From the NCBI RefSeq assembly GCF_002924365.1, contig NZ_PQWB01000012.1, positions 66,109-130,108 on the forward strand: DNA of 64,000 bases, in the 5' to 3' direction. Positions 10,201-19,253 of the stretch are shown piece by piece. The translations under genes and the position numbers were made by a program. This DNA comes from Chromobacterium alticapitis (GTDB lineage: Bacteria; Pseudomonadota; Gammaproteobacteria; Burkholderiales; Chromobacteriaceae). Each line of letters starts with the position of its first letter. Position 1 is the stretch's first letter. A model generated the notes under the pieces. It was given only the letters and a program-made list of their open reading frames with translations. It was not told where the DNA came from and did no database searches.

Positions 10201-11334
10201 CTAGGCGCAAGCCAGGCCCGGATGGCGAGCCTGCAGATTAAGCGGGTCGAGGCGGCGAAGCGCCCGGCCCTGTTGATCGAACAGATGGCCGTCGGCCGGA
10301 TCGAACACCAAGCGGCAGGCGGTGCCGGGTTCGAACTGCACCAGCGGCGGCAGGCGGGCGGACAGCGGCTCGGCGCAGCCTGGGGCTTCCAGGTAGAGCA
10401 CGGACGATTCACCCAGGTGCTCGACGGCGATGACGCTGCCGCGCACGCTGTTGTCGCCGGCCTTCAGGCTCAGGTGTTCCGGGCGCACGCCCACGCAAAC
10501 CTCGTCGCCCGCGGCGAAGCCGGCGGCATCCACCGCCACGCGCACTTCCTGGCCGTCGGCCAACAACACCATCGCGCCCTCGGCGTCCTGGCTTTGCAGG
10601 CGGCCGGGCAGGAAGTTCATGCCCGGCGAGCCGAGGAAGCCGGCGACGAAGCGGTTGGCCGGCTGGTAATACAGCTCGGATGGCGAACCCACTTGCTCGA
10701 TGCGGCCGCCGCGCAGCACCACGATGCGGTCGGCCAGCGTCATGGCCTCGATCTGGTCATGGGTGACGTAGATCATGGTGGTGCCCAGTTCGCGGTGCAG
10801 CTTGGCGATTTCGATGCGCATCTGCACCCTGAGCGAGGCATCCAGATTGGACAGCGGCTCGTCGAACAGAAAAACCTTGGGCCGTTGCACGATGGCGCGG
10901 CCTATGGCCACGCGCTGGCGCTGGCCGCCGGACAGCTCCTTGGGCTTGCGCTCAAGCAGATGATCGATTTGCAGCACCTTGGCCACTTGTTCCACCTGCG
11001 CCGCGTAGTCGCTCTTGCGCTTGCCGGCCAGCTTCAGGCCGAAGCCCAGGTTGTCGAATACCGACATATGCGGATACAGCGCGTAAGATTGGAACACCAT
11101 GGAGATGCCGCGCTTGACCGGCGGCAGCTCGTTGACGCGCTCGCCGTCTATTTGCAGCTCTCCCTCGGTGATTTCCTCCAGCCCGGCGATGGTGCGCAGC
11201 AGGGTGGACTTGCCGCAGCCGGAGGGGCCGACGAAAACGATAAACTCACCGGCCTGGATTTCCAGGTCGATTTCCGTCAAGGTTCGGGCCAGGCCGAAAT
11301 CCTTGGTGATGCCTCGCAAGCTGACCGCGGCCAT
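10201..11334 (-). CDS. malK: Maltose ABC transporter ATP-binding protein MalK
   Basis: 377 residues. The ATPase domain has Walker A GPSGCGKST near residue 36, the signature LSGGQRQR near 131 and Walker B VFLFDEP near 152 with the D-loop SNLD. The C-terminal 140 residues form the TOBE/regulatory domain typical of MalK/UgpC/MsmX proteins. It energises MalFG and in enterics also interacts with a regulator; here regulation is more likely through the LacI-type protein upstream. It lies 18 bases after the alpha-glucosidase stop. MsmX-like proteins can serve several transporters, but the context points to maltodextrin. Confidence 0.94.
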   Translation of the reverse strand: MAAVSLRGITKDFGLARTLTEIDLEIQAGEFIVFVGPSGCGKSTLLRTIAGLEEITEGELQIDGERVNELPPVKRGISMVFQSYALYPHMSVFDNLGFGLKLAGKRKSDYAAQVEQVAKVLQIDHLLERKPKELSGGQRQRVAIGRAIVQRPKVFLFDEPLSNLDASLRVQMRIEIAKLHRELGTTMIYVTHDQIEAMTLADRIVVLRGGRIEQVGSPSELYYQPANRFVAGFLGSPGMNFLPGRLQSQDAEGAMVLLADGQEVRVAVDAAGFAAGDEVCVGVRPEHLSLKAGDNSVRGSVIAVEHLGESSVLYLEAPGCAEPLSARLPPLVQFEPGTACRLVFDPADGHLFDQQGRALRRLDPLNLQARHPGLACA

Positions 11335-11352
11335 CTTGTTCTCCCGCCAGTT

Positions 11353-12951
11353 TCAGGCCAGTTGGCCCATCCAGCCGCCCCAGCCTTCCAGCATGAGTTC
11401 GCGGCCATCGCGCTGGGCGCCCGCGAGCGGGCAGCCAGCCAGTTCTGCCGCCTCAGCCGGCAGCGTGTAGACGCGCGGCTCGGGGCCCAGATTGAATACG
11501 CACAGCGTTTTTCCGCCGCGCGTGAACGCCAGGATGCGCGCGTCGTCGCCCAGGAAACGGATGTCGCCTTCCTTGAGCGCCGGCTGGCCGCGCCGCCAGG
11601 CGATGAAGCGGCGGTAGAAGGCCAGGCAGGAGTCTTCGCTCGCTTCCTGCAAGTCCACCGCCAGTTTCTTGTGCTCGTCCGGCATGGGCAGCCACGGGTT
11701 TTCGCTGCCGAAGCCGCCGTCCGCCAGATCATGCCGCCACGGCATGGGGGTGCGGCAGCCGTCGCGGCCCTTGAATTCCGGCCACATGGCGATGCCGTAA
11801 GGGTCTTGCAGCTGTTCGAAGCTCAGCTCGGCCTCGGTCAGCGCCAGCTCCTCGCCCTGGTACAGGCAGGCCGAGCCGCGCAGCGACAGCAGCATGGCCA
11901 GGATGCACGGCGCGAAGCGCGGGTGGCCGGCGTTGCGTCCCCAGCGCGTGGGCATGCGGATGGCGTCGTGGTTGCCGGTGGTCCAGCAGGCCCAGCCGCT
12001 GCCGATTTGCGCTTCCAGCTCGCTCACCTGGCGGCGGATGTAGTCGGCGGAGAAGGCCGGCGTCAGCAGGTTGAAGCTGTACGCCATGTGCAGCTTGTCG
12101 TTGCCGGCGGTGTATTCCGCCATGCGGGCCAGGCTGTTATCGTCGCCAATCTCGCCCAGGGCCACCGCGTCGTATTCGTTCAACAGGCTGCGCAGTCGCT
12201 TGAGGAAGTCCAGGTTCTGCGGCTGCGATTTGTCGTAGCGGTGCGCTTGGTAGCCGTAAGGATTGTCCGCCGTTACGGTGGCGTTGTCTCTGACCTGAGC
12301 CGGCGGGTTGTCGCGCAGCTGGGTATCGTGGAAATGGAAGTTGCAGGCGTCGAAGCGCAGGCCGTCCACGCCCAGCTCCAGCCAGAAGCGCACCTCGTCC
12401 AGCATGGCGTCCTGCACTTCGGGGTGATGGAAGTTCAAGTCCGGCTGGGAGGCCAGGAAGTTGTGCAGATAGTATTGGCGGCGGCGGGTATCCCACTGCC
12501 AGGCTGAGCCGCCGAACACCGACATCCAGTTGTTGGGCGGGCTGCCGTCGGGCTTGGCCTCGCTCCACACATACCAGTCGGCGCGCGCGTTGTCGCGGCT
12601 GGCGCGGCTTTCGGCGAACCAGGCGTGTTGCTCCGAGGTATGCGACAGCACCTGGTCTATCATCACTTTCAGGCCCAGGCGGTGCGCTTCGCTCACCAGG
12701 CGGCGGAAGTCCTCCACGTCGCCGAACATCGGGTCCACGGCGCGGTAGTCGGACACGTCGTAGCCGAAGTCCTTCATCGGCGACTTGAAAAACGGGCTGA
12801 TCCAGATGGCGTCCACGCCCAGGCTGGCCACATAGGGCAGTTTGCCGGTGATGCCGGCCAGGTCGCCGACGCCGTCGCCGTTGCTGTCGGCGAAGCTGCG
12901 CGGGTAGATCTGGTAAATCACGCCACCGCGCCACCAAGCGCTTTTGCTCAT
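11353..12951 (-). CDS. aglA: GH13 alpha-glucosidase / oligo-alpha-glucosidase
   Basis: 532 residues from the ATG at 12951, preceded by GGGAG; the frame is open further upstream but that extension has no family match. GH13 motifs are in order: WWRGGVIYQIYPRSF at the start, region I DQVLSHTS near residue 98, the nucleophile region RFDAC near 199, the acid/base region GEIGDD near 264, and region IV TGNHD near 325. There is no signal peptide, so it acts in the cytoplasm on imported maltodextrins, releasing glucose. It lies between lamB and malK and is part of the operon. The exact linkage preference (alpha-1,4 or alpha-1,6) cannot be read; the gene name is used by analogy with similarly placed genes. 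Confidence 0.9.
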   Translation of the reverse strand: MSKSAWWRGGVIYQIYPRSFADSNGDGVGDLAGITGKLPYVASLGVDAIWISPFFKSPMKDFGYDVSDYRAVDPMFGDVEDFRRLVSEAHRLGLKVMIDQVLSHTSEQHAWFAESRASRDNARADWYVWSEAKPDGSPPNNWMSVFGGSAWQWDTRRRQYYLHNFLASQPDLNFHHPEVQDAMLDEVRFWLELGVDGLRFDACNFHFHDTQLRDNPPAQVRDNATVTADNPYGYQAHRYDKSQPQNLDFLKRLRSLLNEYDAVALGEIGDDNSLARMAEYTAGNDKLHMAYSFNLLTPAFSADYIRRQVSELEAQIGSGWACWTTGNHDAIRMPTRWGRNAGHPRFAPCILAMLLSLRGSACLYQGEELALTEAELSFEQLQDPYGIAMWPEFKGRDGCRTPMPWRHDLADGGFGSENPWLPMPDEHKKLAVDLQEASEDSCLAFYRRFIAWRRGQPALKEGDIRFLGDDARILAFTRGGKTLCVFNLGPEPRVYTLPAEAAELAGCPLAGAQRDGRELMLEGWGGWMGQLA

Positions 12952-12993
12952 GCTTTGCTGCTCCCGCCCCGCAGGGCATTGGATGGAAAACAA

Positions 12994-13013
12994 GGGGAGG
13001 CGGGCGCCTCCCC
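12994..13013 (-). promoter_or_regulatory. Stem-loop after lamB (partial terminator or mRNA stabiliser)
   Basis: A perfect 8-bp stem (GGGGAGGC / GCCTCCCC) with a 4-base loop follows the lamB stop codon and on the minus strand is followed by TTGTTTTCC. The incomplete T-run suggests a leaky terminator or 3' protective hairpin that would make lamB the most abundant message of the operon. Function inferred. Confidence 0.65.
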
Positions 13014-13027
13014 GGTTCAAATCAGGC

Positions 13028-14320
13028 TTACCACCAGGCTTCGGCCTGGGCGCCTATGGTCACGCCATGGGTCTGATTGCCGAAATGGCCGACCGCGGAC
13101 AGAGGGTTGTTGACATCGGTGCCCGCAGCCTGTTGAGCGGCCTGGTTCCACTTGGCGTACGTGGCGAACAGGCGCAGTTGCGGACGGCTCCAGAAGCCTT
13201 GATCCGGCGAAATCAGGAAGGCCGCGGTGGTTTTGAACAGGGTGCGGCGCTCGCCGTTGTCCGGCGTGACCTGGTCGTAGCCCATTTCCAGCGCCGCGCC
13301 CAGATGCTTGGAGAAGGCGTAAGTCGGACGCGCGCCTAAAGACATCCAGGTCTGGCCATCGCCCTTGGCAGGGGTTTGTTTCTCCCATATCGCCACAGCC
13401 ATGCCGCCGAACGGGCTGCCGGTCGGTTGCCATTGCAGTTGCTCTACCAAGCGGTATTTTTTGTCGTCGCTGTTGGCGTTAGGGTTGGGGTAGCCGTAGC
13501 TGCCGGCGATGCTGCCCTTCATGTATTGCAGGGCCAGCTTGTTGTAGCCGCCCAGCACGCCGCTCTGGGTATGCATGACGTTGAGGGCGACGCCGTTGGT
13601 GGCCTGGTTGGCGGTGTCCGTGCTGTCCTTCTTGGCGTAGCGCAGGTCCAGGCCCAGCGTCAGTTCCCCGCCCGGATTGACCTTGATGCCGGACAGGCGG
13701 AAGTCGTGGCCGGTGACGCCCAAGGTGTGGTCCAGCTTGTCCACGGAGACATTGCCGCTGTCCACGGTGTTCTGGCGCCAGGCATAAGCGAACTTGCCCA
13801 CGCCGACGTCGATGTTTTCGATGCCGGCGCCCGGGCCGGAGTTGTCCCAGAAATAGAAGTCGTTGATGTGCACGTCCTGGCGGTCGTAGAAGCGCTTGCC
13901 GGCCCATACCTTGGCTTGGCCCAGGCCGATGTTCTCGGCGGTGACGAACATCTCGCGCAGCGCGAATTTGGCGTTGGAGTTGCCGTTTTTGTCGCTGCTG
14001 CTGTCTTCCCAGTCCTGCCACTGCTTGGCGCTCATGGCGAGACGTGAATCCACGCGGAAGCGCGCGCCGGTTTCGGCGTCGGCGTACACCTGTTTGCCCA
14101 GGGCCAGTTCGGCGTAAGTTTCGCACTCATTGCCCAAACGGTACTTGGACCCGGCCCCCGCCAGCTGGAAACATGACTGCGAGCCGCCGCCGCCTTGATT
14201 GCTGCCCACGCCGCTGCGCAGGTAGCCGCTGAAGTCCAGGCCGCTGCCATCGGCCAGCGCGGCGAGCGGCAAGGCCGCCAGGCTCAGCGCGGCCAGAGGG
14301 AGGAATGCTGCTGATTTCAT
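13028..14320 (-). CDS. lamB: Maltoporin LamB
   Basis: 430 residues with a Sec signal peptide (cleavage after LAALA, near residue 23). The mature N-terminus GLDFSGYLRSGVG is typical of maltoporins, as are the aromatic-rich strands (KVWAGKRFYDRQDVHINDFYFWDNSGPGAG). The protein ends with tryptophan (AEAWW), matching the terminal aromatic residue needed for outer-membrane barrel assembly. It is an 18-stranded trimeric porin for maltodextrin uptake. First gene of the operon; the 433 bases before it hold operator-like palindromes. Confidence 0.93.
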   Translation of the reverse strand: MKSAAFLPLAALSLAALPLAALADGSGLDFSGYLRSGVGSNQGGGGSQSCFQLAGAGSKYRLGNECETYAELALGKQVYADAETGARFRVDSRLAMSAKQWQDWEDSSSDKNGNSNAKFALREMFVTAENIGLGQAKVWAGKRFYDRQDVHINDFYFWDNSGPGAGIENIDVGVGKFAYAWRQNTVDSGNVSVDKLDHTLGVTGHDFRLSGIKVNPGGELTLGLDLRYAKKDSTDTANQATNGVALNVMHTQSGVLGGYNKLALQYMKGSIAGSYGYPNPNANSDDKKYRLVEQLQWQPTGSPFGGMAVAIWEKQTPAKGDGQTWMSLGARPTYAFSKHLGAALEMGYDQVTPDNGERRTLFKTTAAFLISPDQGFWSRPQLRLFATYAKWNQAAQQAAGTDVNNPLSAVGHFGNQTHGVTIGAQAEAWW

Positions 14321-14383
14321 TTTTCTATCCCTTCAGTGTTGACTACGTTCCACTGGGCGAAGGGCCTCGCCCATCTCCATCTC

Positions 14384-14433
14384 AAATCGGTTTTTGTTTT
14401 TCAAACCGGTTTAAATTTTGTGAAACGATCATA
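14384..14433 (-). promoter_or_regulatory. lamB operon promoter with tandem LacI-type operators
   Basis: Two palindromic boxes lie close together: AAACCGGTTT at 14403-14412, a perfect 10-bp palindrome, and AAATCGGTTT at 14384-14393. Their CG-centred form is typical of LacI/GalR-family operators. A TATGAT -10 element on the minus strand (14428-14433) would place the start of transcription just upstream of the boxes, so a bound repressor would block initiation; no good -35 was found. The remaining gap (14321-14753) is AT-rich and contains no gene. The likely ligand-responsive regulator is the LacI-type gene at 14754-15788. Confidence 0.65.
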
Positions 14434-14622
14434 CTTCCGAAAAAACTTGGCGGGATACGGCATTTGTCGCTTTAGTTGAGGCAAAGCAAGAGCGGATGAT
14501 TTCGATGCTGCGTTCGCACGAGGTGGTCTTGAAGTGGTTTTTTTGATTTTCTATTAAAATCAATGGTTTGATTTTGTTTTCCGCCAGCTCGATGTGGCAT
14601 TTTTGTTGCATTGCAACTTATT

Positions 14623-14632
14623 AAACCGTTTC
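14623..14632 (-). promoter_or_regulatory. Distal LacI-type operator-like box
   Basis: AAACCGTTTC, with AAAC/GTTT half-sites around one central base, resembles the two boxes nearer lamB and lies about 210 bases upstream of them in an AT-rich stretch. It could be an auxiliary site for repression by looping, or control a separate start. It is weaker than the proximal boxes. Confidence 0.4.
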
Positions 14633-14753
14633 AAATTTGTAATTTTGCAACAATTAAACTGTAGAGACGGTGCGGAGATTATGAATCTAGGCAATGTTTG
14701 GAAACCGGAGGCCTGTCGTCCGCGGCGGCCAGCGGCGCCGCAGGCTGCCGCGC

Positions 14754-15788
14754 TTAGCGGCCGTCGGGCTCGCCTTGCCGGGGTAGGGGCGCGTCCGAGT
14801 TGCCCGGCCGCAGCACGGGTTGCCACAGCCGGGTCAGGGTGTCGGCCGGTTCGCCGGACAAGCGCGCCAGCATCAGCTCCGCCATGGTCTGGCCGGCGCG
14901 GCGCGGCTCAGGCTGCAGCACGGCGCTGATTGGGCTGGTTTCGCCATCGGCCAGGGGCAGGCCGCCGAATACGATGACGGAGATGTCGCTCCCCGGCGTC
15001 AGCCCGGCCTCGCGCAGCGCCTGCATCGCGCCCACCGCGGCGACGTTATTGTCCACCACCACCGCGCTGGGGCGGCTGGGAGCGGACAGCAGCCGCTGCA
15101 TGGCGAGCCGGCCTTGGGAGGGATTCAGCTCAGCGGTTTCCAGCCTATGCGCGGCGGGATGGACGCCGGCCTGCTCCAGTTCCTGCAAGAAACCCTCGCG
15201 GCGCTGGGAGGCGAAATTCATGCGCAGCGGCGCGCTGATCAGGCCGATGTCGCGGTGGCCGAACTGCAGCAGCCGCCGCACGGCCAGACGCATGCCGGCT
15301 TCATTGTCGTAATCGAACCAGGGATAAGGCTGGGTCAGATGGGAACGGCCGTGGGCGACGAAGGGAAAGCCGCGCTCCTGCAAATAGTGCAGCCGCGGGT
15401 CGTTCACCAGGGTCCGCGCCACGATCAGGCCGTCCACGCGCGCGGCGGAAACCATGCGGTGATAGGTGGCCAGCTCATTGGCCTGGGCCGCGGAGACGAT
15501 GATCAGATCCATTTGCGCCTCCGCCAGGCGCTCGGTGATGCCGGCGATCACGTCCAGGAATACCGGGTCGCCCAGGTCGGACGGCTCGAACGGATAGATT
15601 AGGCCTATGCTGTCGGTGCGGCCCGTCGCCAGCTTGCGGGCGATGGTGTTGGGGCGATAACCGTGCTGGGCCGCCGCCGCCAGCACCCGTTCTCGGGTTT
15701 CGGCGTTCACTTCCGGAAAGCCGTTCAGCGCGCGGCTGACCGTGGCGGGGGACAATTTCAACAAAGCGGCGAGCTGGCGCAGATTCAT
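14754..15788 (-). CDS. LacI-family transcriptional regulator of the maltose operon
   Basis: 344 residues from the ATG at 15788; the frame extends upstream but the LacI helix-turn-helix begins exactly here (LRQLAALLKLSPATVSRALNG, residues 3-23, then ETRERVLAAAAQHGYRPN and the hinge). The C-terminal two thirds form a periplasmic-binding-protein-like ligand domain. It sits directly upstream of and in the same direction as lamB, and LacI-type palindromes lie between them, so it is inferred to repress or switch the maltodextrin operon in response to a sugar. E. coli uses MalT instead; a LacI-type control is common in other lineages. Confidence 0.88.
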   Translation of the reverse strand: MNLRQLAALLKLSPATVSRALNGFPEVNAETRERVLAAAAQHGYRPNTIARKLATGRTDSIGLIYPFEPSDLGDPVFLDVIAGITERLAEAQMDLIIVSAAQANELATYHRMVSAARVDGLIVARTLVNDPRLHYLQERGFPFVAHGRSHLTQPYPWFDYDNEAGMRLAVRRLLQFGHRDIGLISAPLRMNFASQRREGFLQELEQAGVHPAAHRLETAELNPSQGRLAMQRLLSAPSRPSAVVVDNNVAAVGAMQALREAGLTPGSDISVIVFGGLPLADGETSPISAVLQPEPRRAGQTMAELMLARLSGEPADTLTRLWQPVLRPGNSDAPLPRQGEPDGR

Positions 15789-15962
15789 GACGAAAACGAG
15801 AGTTTGGTGCGAAAAATATGCATAGAGTAGCGCGAAACGGCGAAAGTGGATATCCGTCGCGATAGGCGCGCGGGAGCCTGCTGGGAGGTCAAGGTCCGCC
15901 GCCTCTAGTCTACACTGTACGAATGCGTACCAATTCCGCGATATCGCGGCAGGGAGGCGGCG

Positions 15963-17585
15963 ATGGCATGGCGCTTGACGGTGGGACGGCGAATCGCCGT
16001 GCTGATTCTTCTGTCGCTGGCGGCTTTCGTGTTGTTGGGGGCGATCAGCCTGTCCAGCCTGCATGCGACGCAATTGCAATTGCGCAAGCTGGACGAGGTA
16101 TCGCTGGCCGAGGTCGACATTTCGCGCAGCCTCAGCGCCGAGCTGACCGGCATGCGGCTGGAGACGGTGCGCCATATCGCCGCGCGCAGCCTCGAGGTCA
16201 AACGGACGGCGGAGCAGCTGATACGCAAGCACCGGGAAAACCTCGATCAGTTGCTGGCCGCCTATAAGCAACTGCCCTTGCCGCCCGAGCAGCAGCGCAA
16301 AGCGGAGAGGTTCCAGTCCACGCTGTCAGAATATATCGAAGCCATCACGCCCTTGCTGGCGGCCTCGCTGGCCGATCCCGAGCATCCGCCGCCAGTGTAC
16401 AACCCCAAGATCAATGGCGCGGCCGGCGCGATGGGCGAGCTGGTGGACGATATGGTCAAGACCAGCCGCGCCGACGCGGGCGAGGAGCGGGCGAGCGCGG
16501 AGCGGGATTACGCGGTGGCGTGGCGCCAGATGCTGGCGGTGATCGCGCTGGGCGCGATATTGCTGCTGACGGTGGGCTATCTGCTACAGCGCTCCATCAC
16601 CGTGCCGTTGAACCGCGCGCGCGACGCTTTGGCCAGCGTGGCGCGCGAGCTGGACTTCACCCGGCGAACCCGGCCGGAGGGGAGGGACGAGATAGCCGAC
16701 GCGTTGCAGGCGCTGGATTCTTTATTGCAAACCCTGCAAGGCAGTCTGACCGAAGTGGGCGGCGCGGCCTGCGGCGTGGCGGAGTCCGCGCGCGGCATGC
16801 TGGCCACGGCGGATGGTCTGGCCGACAGCGCGGCGACCTCATCTCTGGCCTGCTCCAGCATGGCTGCCTCGGTGGAGCAACTGACGGTCAGCATCGCTCA
16901 TGTGCGCGATCGCGCCCAGGAGGCGAGCCGGCTCAGCAGCGACTCCGGCCGGCTAGCGGCCTCCGGCGAGCAGGTCATCCTGAAAACGGTGGGGCAGATC
17001 CAGTCTTCCGTCGATACTGTGCGGGAGGCTGTCGTTGTCGTGGACAAGCTGCGCGAGCAGGTGGCGGCGATAGGGCGGGTGACCGAAGTGATCAAGGGCG
17101 TGGCCGAGCAGACCAATCTGCTGGCGCTGAATGCCTCGATCGAGGCTGCGCGGGCCGGAGAGACCGGCCGCGGCTTCGCCGTGGTGGCGGACGAGGTGCG
17201 CAAGCTGGCGGAGCGCACGGCGCAGGCGACGCTGGAGATAGGCGGGATGATCCAGGCCATGCAGCAGGAGGCGCTCAACGCGGCGCAGCGCATGGGCCGG
17301 GTGGTGGATGACGTGCGGGGCTGCGAGCAATCGGCGAACCAGGCCGGAAGCACCATTACGGAAATCAGCGGGCGGGCGGCGGATGCGGTGGCGCTGGTCG
17401 ACGAGATCGCGACGGCCATCGCCGAGCAGGCGGACGCCAGCACGACCATCGCCCAGCAGCTGGAGCGGATCGCGCAGATTTCCGAAGAAAGCAGCCATGC
17501 GGCGGACGCCACGTCGAGCGCGGCTCAGCGTTTGAGCGGGCTGGCGGCGGAACTGCATGCCGCCGTCGCGCGCTTTAAGGTGTAA
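15963..17585 (+). CDS. Methyl-accepting chemotaxis protein
   Basis: 540 residues, start preceded by GGGAGG. Transmembrane helix 1 at about residues 11-33, a periplasmic region of about 155 residues that is mostly helical (4HB-type), transmembrane helix 2 at about 189-209 ([19 protein letters not shown]), a HAMP linker, then a long coiled-coil signalling domain. The conserved hairpin tip is present near residue 382-400 ([18 protein letters not shown]). It would control CheA at polar arrays. The next gene, a periplasmic solute-binding protein, begins 5 bases after the stop, suggesting a ligand partner. Confidence 0.94.
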   Translation: MAWRLTVGRRIAVLILLSLAAFVLLGAISLSSLHATQLQLRKLDEVSLAEVDISRSLSAELTGMRLETVRHIAARSLEVKRTAEQLIRKHRENLDQLLAAYKQLPLPPEQQRKAERFQSTLSEYIEAITPLLAASLADPEHPPPVYNPKINGAAGAMGELVDDMVKTSRADAGEERASAERDYAVAWRQMLAVIALGAILLLTVGYLLQRSITVPLNRARDALASVARELDFTRRTRPEGRDEIADALQALDSLLQTLQGSLTEVGGAACGVAESARGMLATADGLADSAATSSLACSSMAASVEQLTVSIAHVRDRAQEASRLSSDSGRLAASGEQVILKTVGQIQSSVDTVREAVVVVDKLREQVAAIGRVTEVIKGVAEQTNLLALNASIEAARAGETGRGFAVVADEVRKLAERTAQATLEIGGMIQAMQQEALNAAQRMGRVVDDVRGCEQSANQAGSTITEISGRAADAVALVDEIATAIAEQADASTTIAQQLERIAQISEESSHAADATSSAAQRLSGLAAELHAAVARFKV

Positions 17586-17590
17586 GGGCG

Positions 17591-18307
17591 ATGCGCTGGA
17601 CGGCATGCATGGCCCTCTTGCTGATGGCTGCTGCGGCGCTGGCGGAGCCGGCGCGCTATCAGTCCTACACGCTGGCGGTGGAACCTTGGGGCATACTCGA
17701 CACCGACAGGGGGGTAGGCCCAGACTTCATCCGCTTCTTGGCCGAGCAGGCCGGTTTTGTCGTCGATGCCAGGGCTTGGCCGTATCTGCGCGTGATAGAC
17801 GGCATGCGCAGCGGCGAGAATGCGATCAATCTGGGCATCCCCACGCCGGAGCGGGAGCGTTACGGCATCGCCATCTGCACCATAGGCTCGCTCAAGGTAT
17901 CCCTGCTGTATCGGCGAGCGGGCGCCAAGCATCCCAACGCGGCCAGTTTCGCCGGCATGAGCATAGGCGAGCTGCGCGGCAGCCAGACCCTGGGCGTTTT
18001 CGACCGCGCCGTGCCGCATAAGACGGTCATGATCAATGATATGAGCCAAGGCGTGCGCATGCTGGCTGCTGGCCGGCTGGACGCCACGGTTTGCGTGCGA
18101 CCGGGCTGCGGCAATGTGCTGGATCAGGCGGGCATCGAAGCCGAGCAAGTAGGAGAGTGGCTGCTCAGCGAGCAGCCGCTGGCGATCTACGTATCGCGCG
18201 AGAGCGCGCTGTCGCGCGATACGGCCACCATGCTGCGACTGCGCCTGGCGTGCGACTCTTATGCCGGAAGGCAAGAGGTGCGCCGCTTGCTGGCGCCGTA
18301 TCGCTGA
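17591..18307 (+). CDS. Periplasmic amino-acid-type solute-binding protein (SBP_bac_3)
   Basis: 238 residues with a signal peptide (ALA cleavage near residue 18). The mature part begins as SBP family 3 proteins do (YTLAVEPWGILD...GVGPDFIRFLAEQAGF), with the two-lobe pattern following. No permease or ATPase gene is nearby. The 5-base spacing to the upstream chemoreceptor suggests co-transcription and a sensing rather than transport role; that is inference. Ligand unknown. Confidence 0.8.
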   Translation: MRWTACMALLLMAAAALAEPARYQSYTLAVEPWGILDTDRGVGPDFIRFLAEQAGFVVDARAWPYLRVIDGMRSGENAINLGIPTPERERYGIAICTIGSLKVSLLYRRAGAKHPNAASFAGMSIGELRGSQTLGVFDRAVPHKTVMINDMSQGVRMLAAGRLDATVCVRPGCGNVLDQAGIEAEQVGEWLLSEQPLAIYVSRESALSRDTATMLRLRLACDSYAGRQEVRRLLAPYR

Positions 18308-18357
18308 AAACGGCAGGCGCCGGCAGCCGGGCGGGCGGCATCCGGCGCGAGTCAGGT

Positions 18358-19008
18358 TTAGAGCGACATCGACATCAGCAGGCTGGAAATATCGTTATTG
18401 CCGGAGCTCGCCTGGAACAGGCTCAGCGCAGCCTGCAGCTGTTGGGAATTATTGATGGTGCCGGTCGTGCTGGAGGATTGCGGCTGATTGCCGTTGGCGG
18501 CGTTCAGCACGTTTTGCAAGCCGCCGCCGCTATTCTGTTCGCCGCCATCGCGATGATGGTGGTGATGGTGATGGCCTCCATCGGCCTGCTGGCCTTGTTG
18601 AGCGGCATCGGCTTGCAGACCTTGCTGCAGTTGCTGGAAGGCCTGTTGCGCCTGGCTCAGATTGCCGGCTTGCAAATCCTGGCCCAGAGCGTTCAGCAGG
18701 GAGGACATGGAGTTGCCGCTGCCTGAGGTCTGGCTGGTGTTGGCCGCGGCGAGCGGACTGGCGCTTGCCGAGCTGGCGGAGGAGGAGGCGCTGGCCGCTT
18801 TGATGGCGCTGTCCAGCGCGGCGCTGAAGTTCTGGTTGCCATTGCCGGACTGGGAGCCGTTCAGTTGCTGCAGAGCGGCCAGGGCTTGTTGCGCGCCGGC
18901 AAGATCGCCTTGCTGCACCGATTGCGTCAGGTTGCTGAAGTCCTGGCGGTGTTGCTGATGCATCGCCTGCAGTTGCTGCCAATGATTGCTGGTGCTGTTG
19001 ATGGACAT
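18358..19008 (-). CDS. Low-complexity Ser/Gln/Ala-rich protein with a histidine tract
   Basis: 216 residues from the ATG at 19008, which follows AGGAG at good spacing. Two similar helical units are visible, NLTQSVQQGDLAGAQQALAAL near residue 25 and LGQDLQAGNLSQAQQAFQQL near residue 105, separated by Ser/Ala/Asn-rich linker. Near residue 145 there are seven consecutive histidines in a Gly/Asp-rich context, which could bind Ni, Zn or Cu. No signal peptide or membrane segment. Similar 'QxGNLSxAQxAF' proteins occur in many proteobacteria without known function. It appears monocistronic, convergent with the SBP gene. Confidence 0.75.
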   Translation of the reverse strand: MSINSTSNHWQQLQAMHQQHRQDFSNLTQSVQQGDLAGAQQALAALQQLNGSQSGNGNQNFSAALDSAIKAASASSSASSASASPLAAANTSQTSGSGNSMSSLLNALGQDLQAGNLSQAQQAFQQLQQGLQADAAQQGQQADGGHHHHHHHRDGGEQNSGGGLQNVLNAANGNQPQSSSTTGTINNSQQLQAALSLFQASSGNNDISSLLMSMSL

Positions 19009-19253
19009 ATTGCCTCTCCTTGAAAACGTGGATGCCGGGCAGCGCTTCACGGATCAGCTGCTGTCCTGAGCGGCGCGGCCTGCAATTTTTGCCGCCTTGC
19101 CGTCCTTGTTTGCCGCCTTGCCGGGATTCGGGCTTGGATTGCCCGGTTTTTCTTGCCGCAACAAAGGCTTGCTGTCATGAATGGCAGCAAGCGGCATGCC
19201 AGGAGAAGGCTGGTATTCGCATGCAAATGTTTACAAATATTACATCATAAGAT

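Noticed and set aside
9883..12507. 874-residue plus-strand open frame across malE/malK/GH13
   Set aside because: It is antisense to three clear genes, has a repetitive His/Gln/Ala composition, and arises from the strong third-position GC bias.
14754..16271. 505-residue reading of the LacI-type gene
   Set aside because: The extra N-terminal part covers the divergent chemoreceptor start; the helix-turn-helix begins at 15788.
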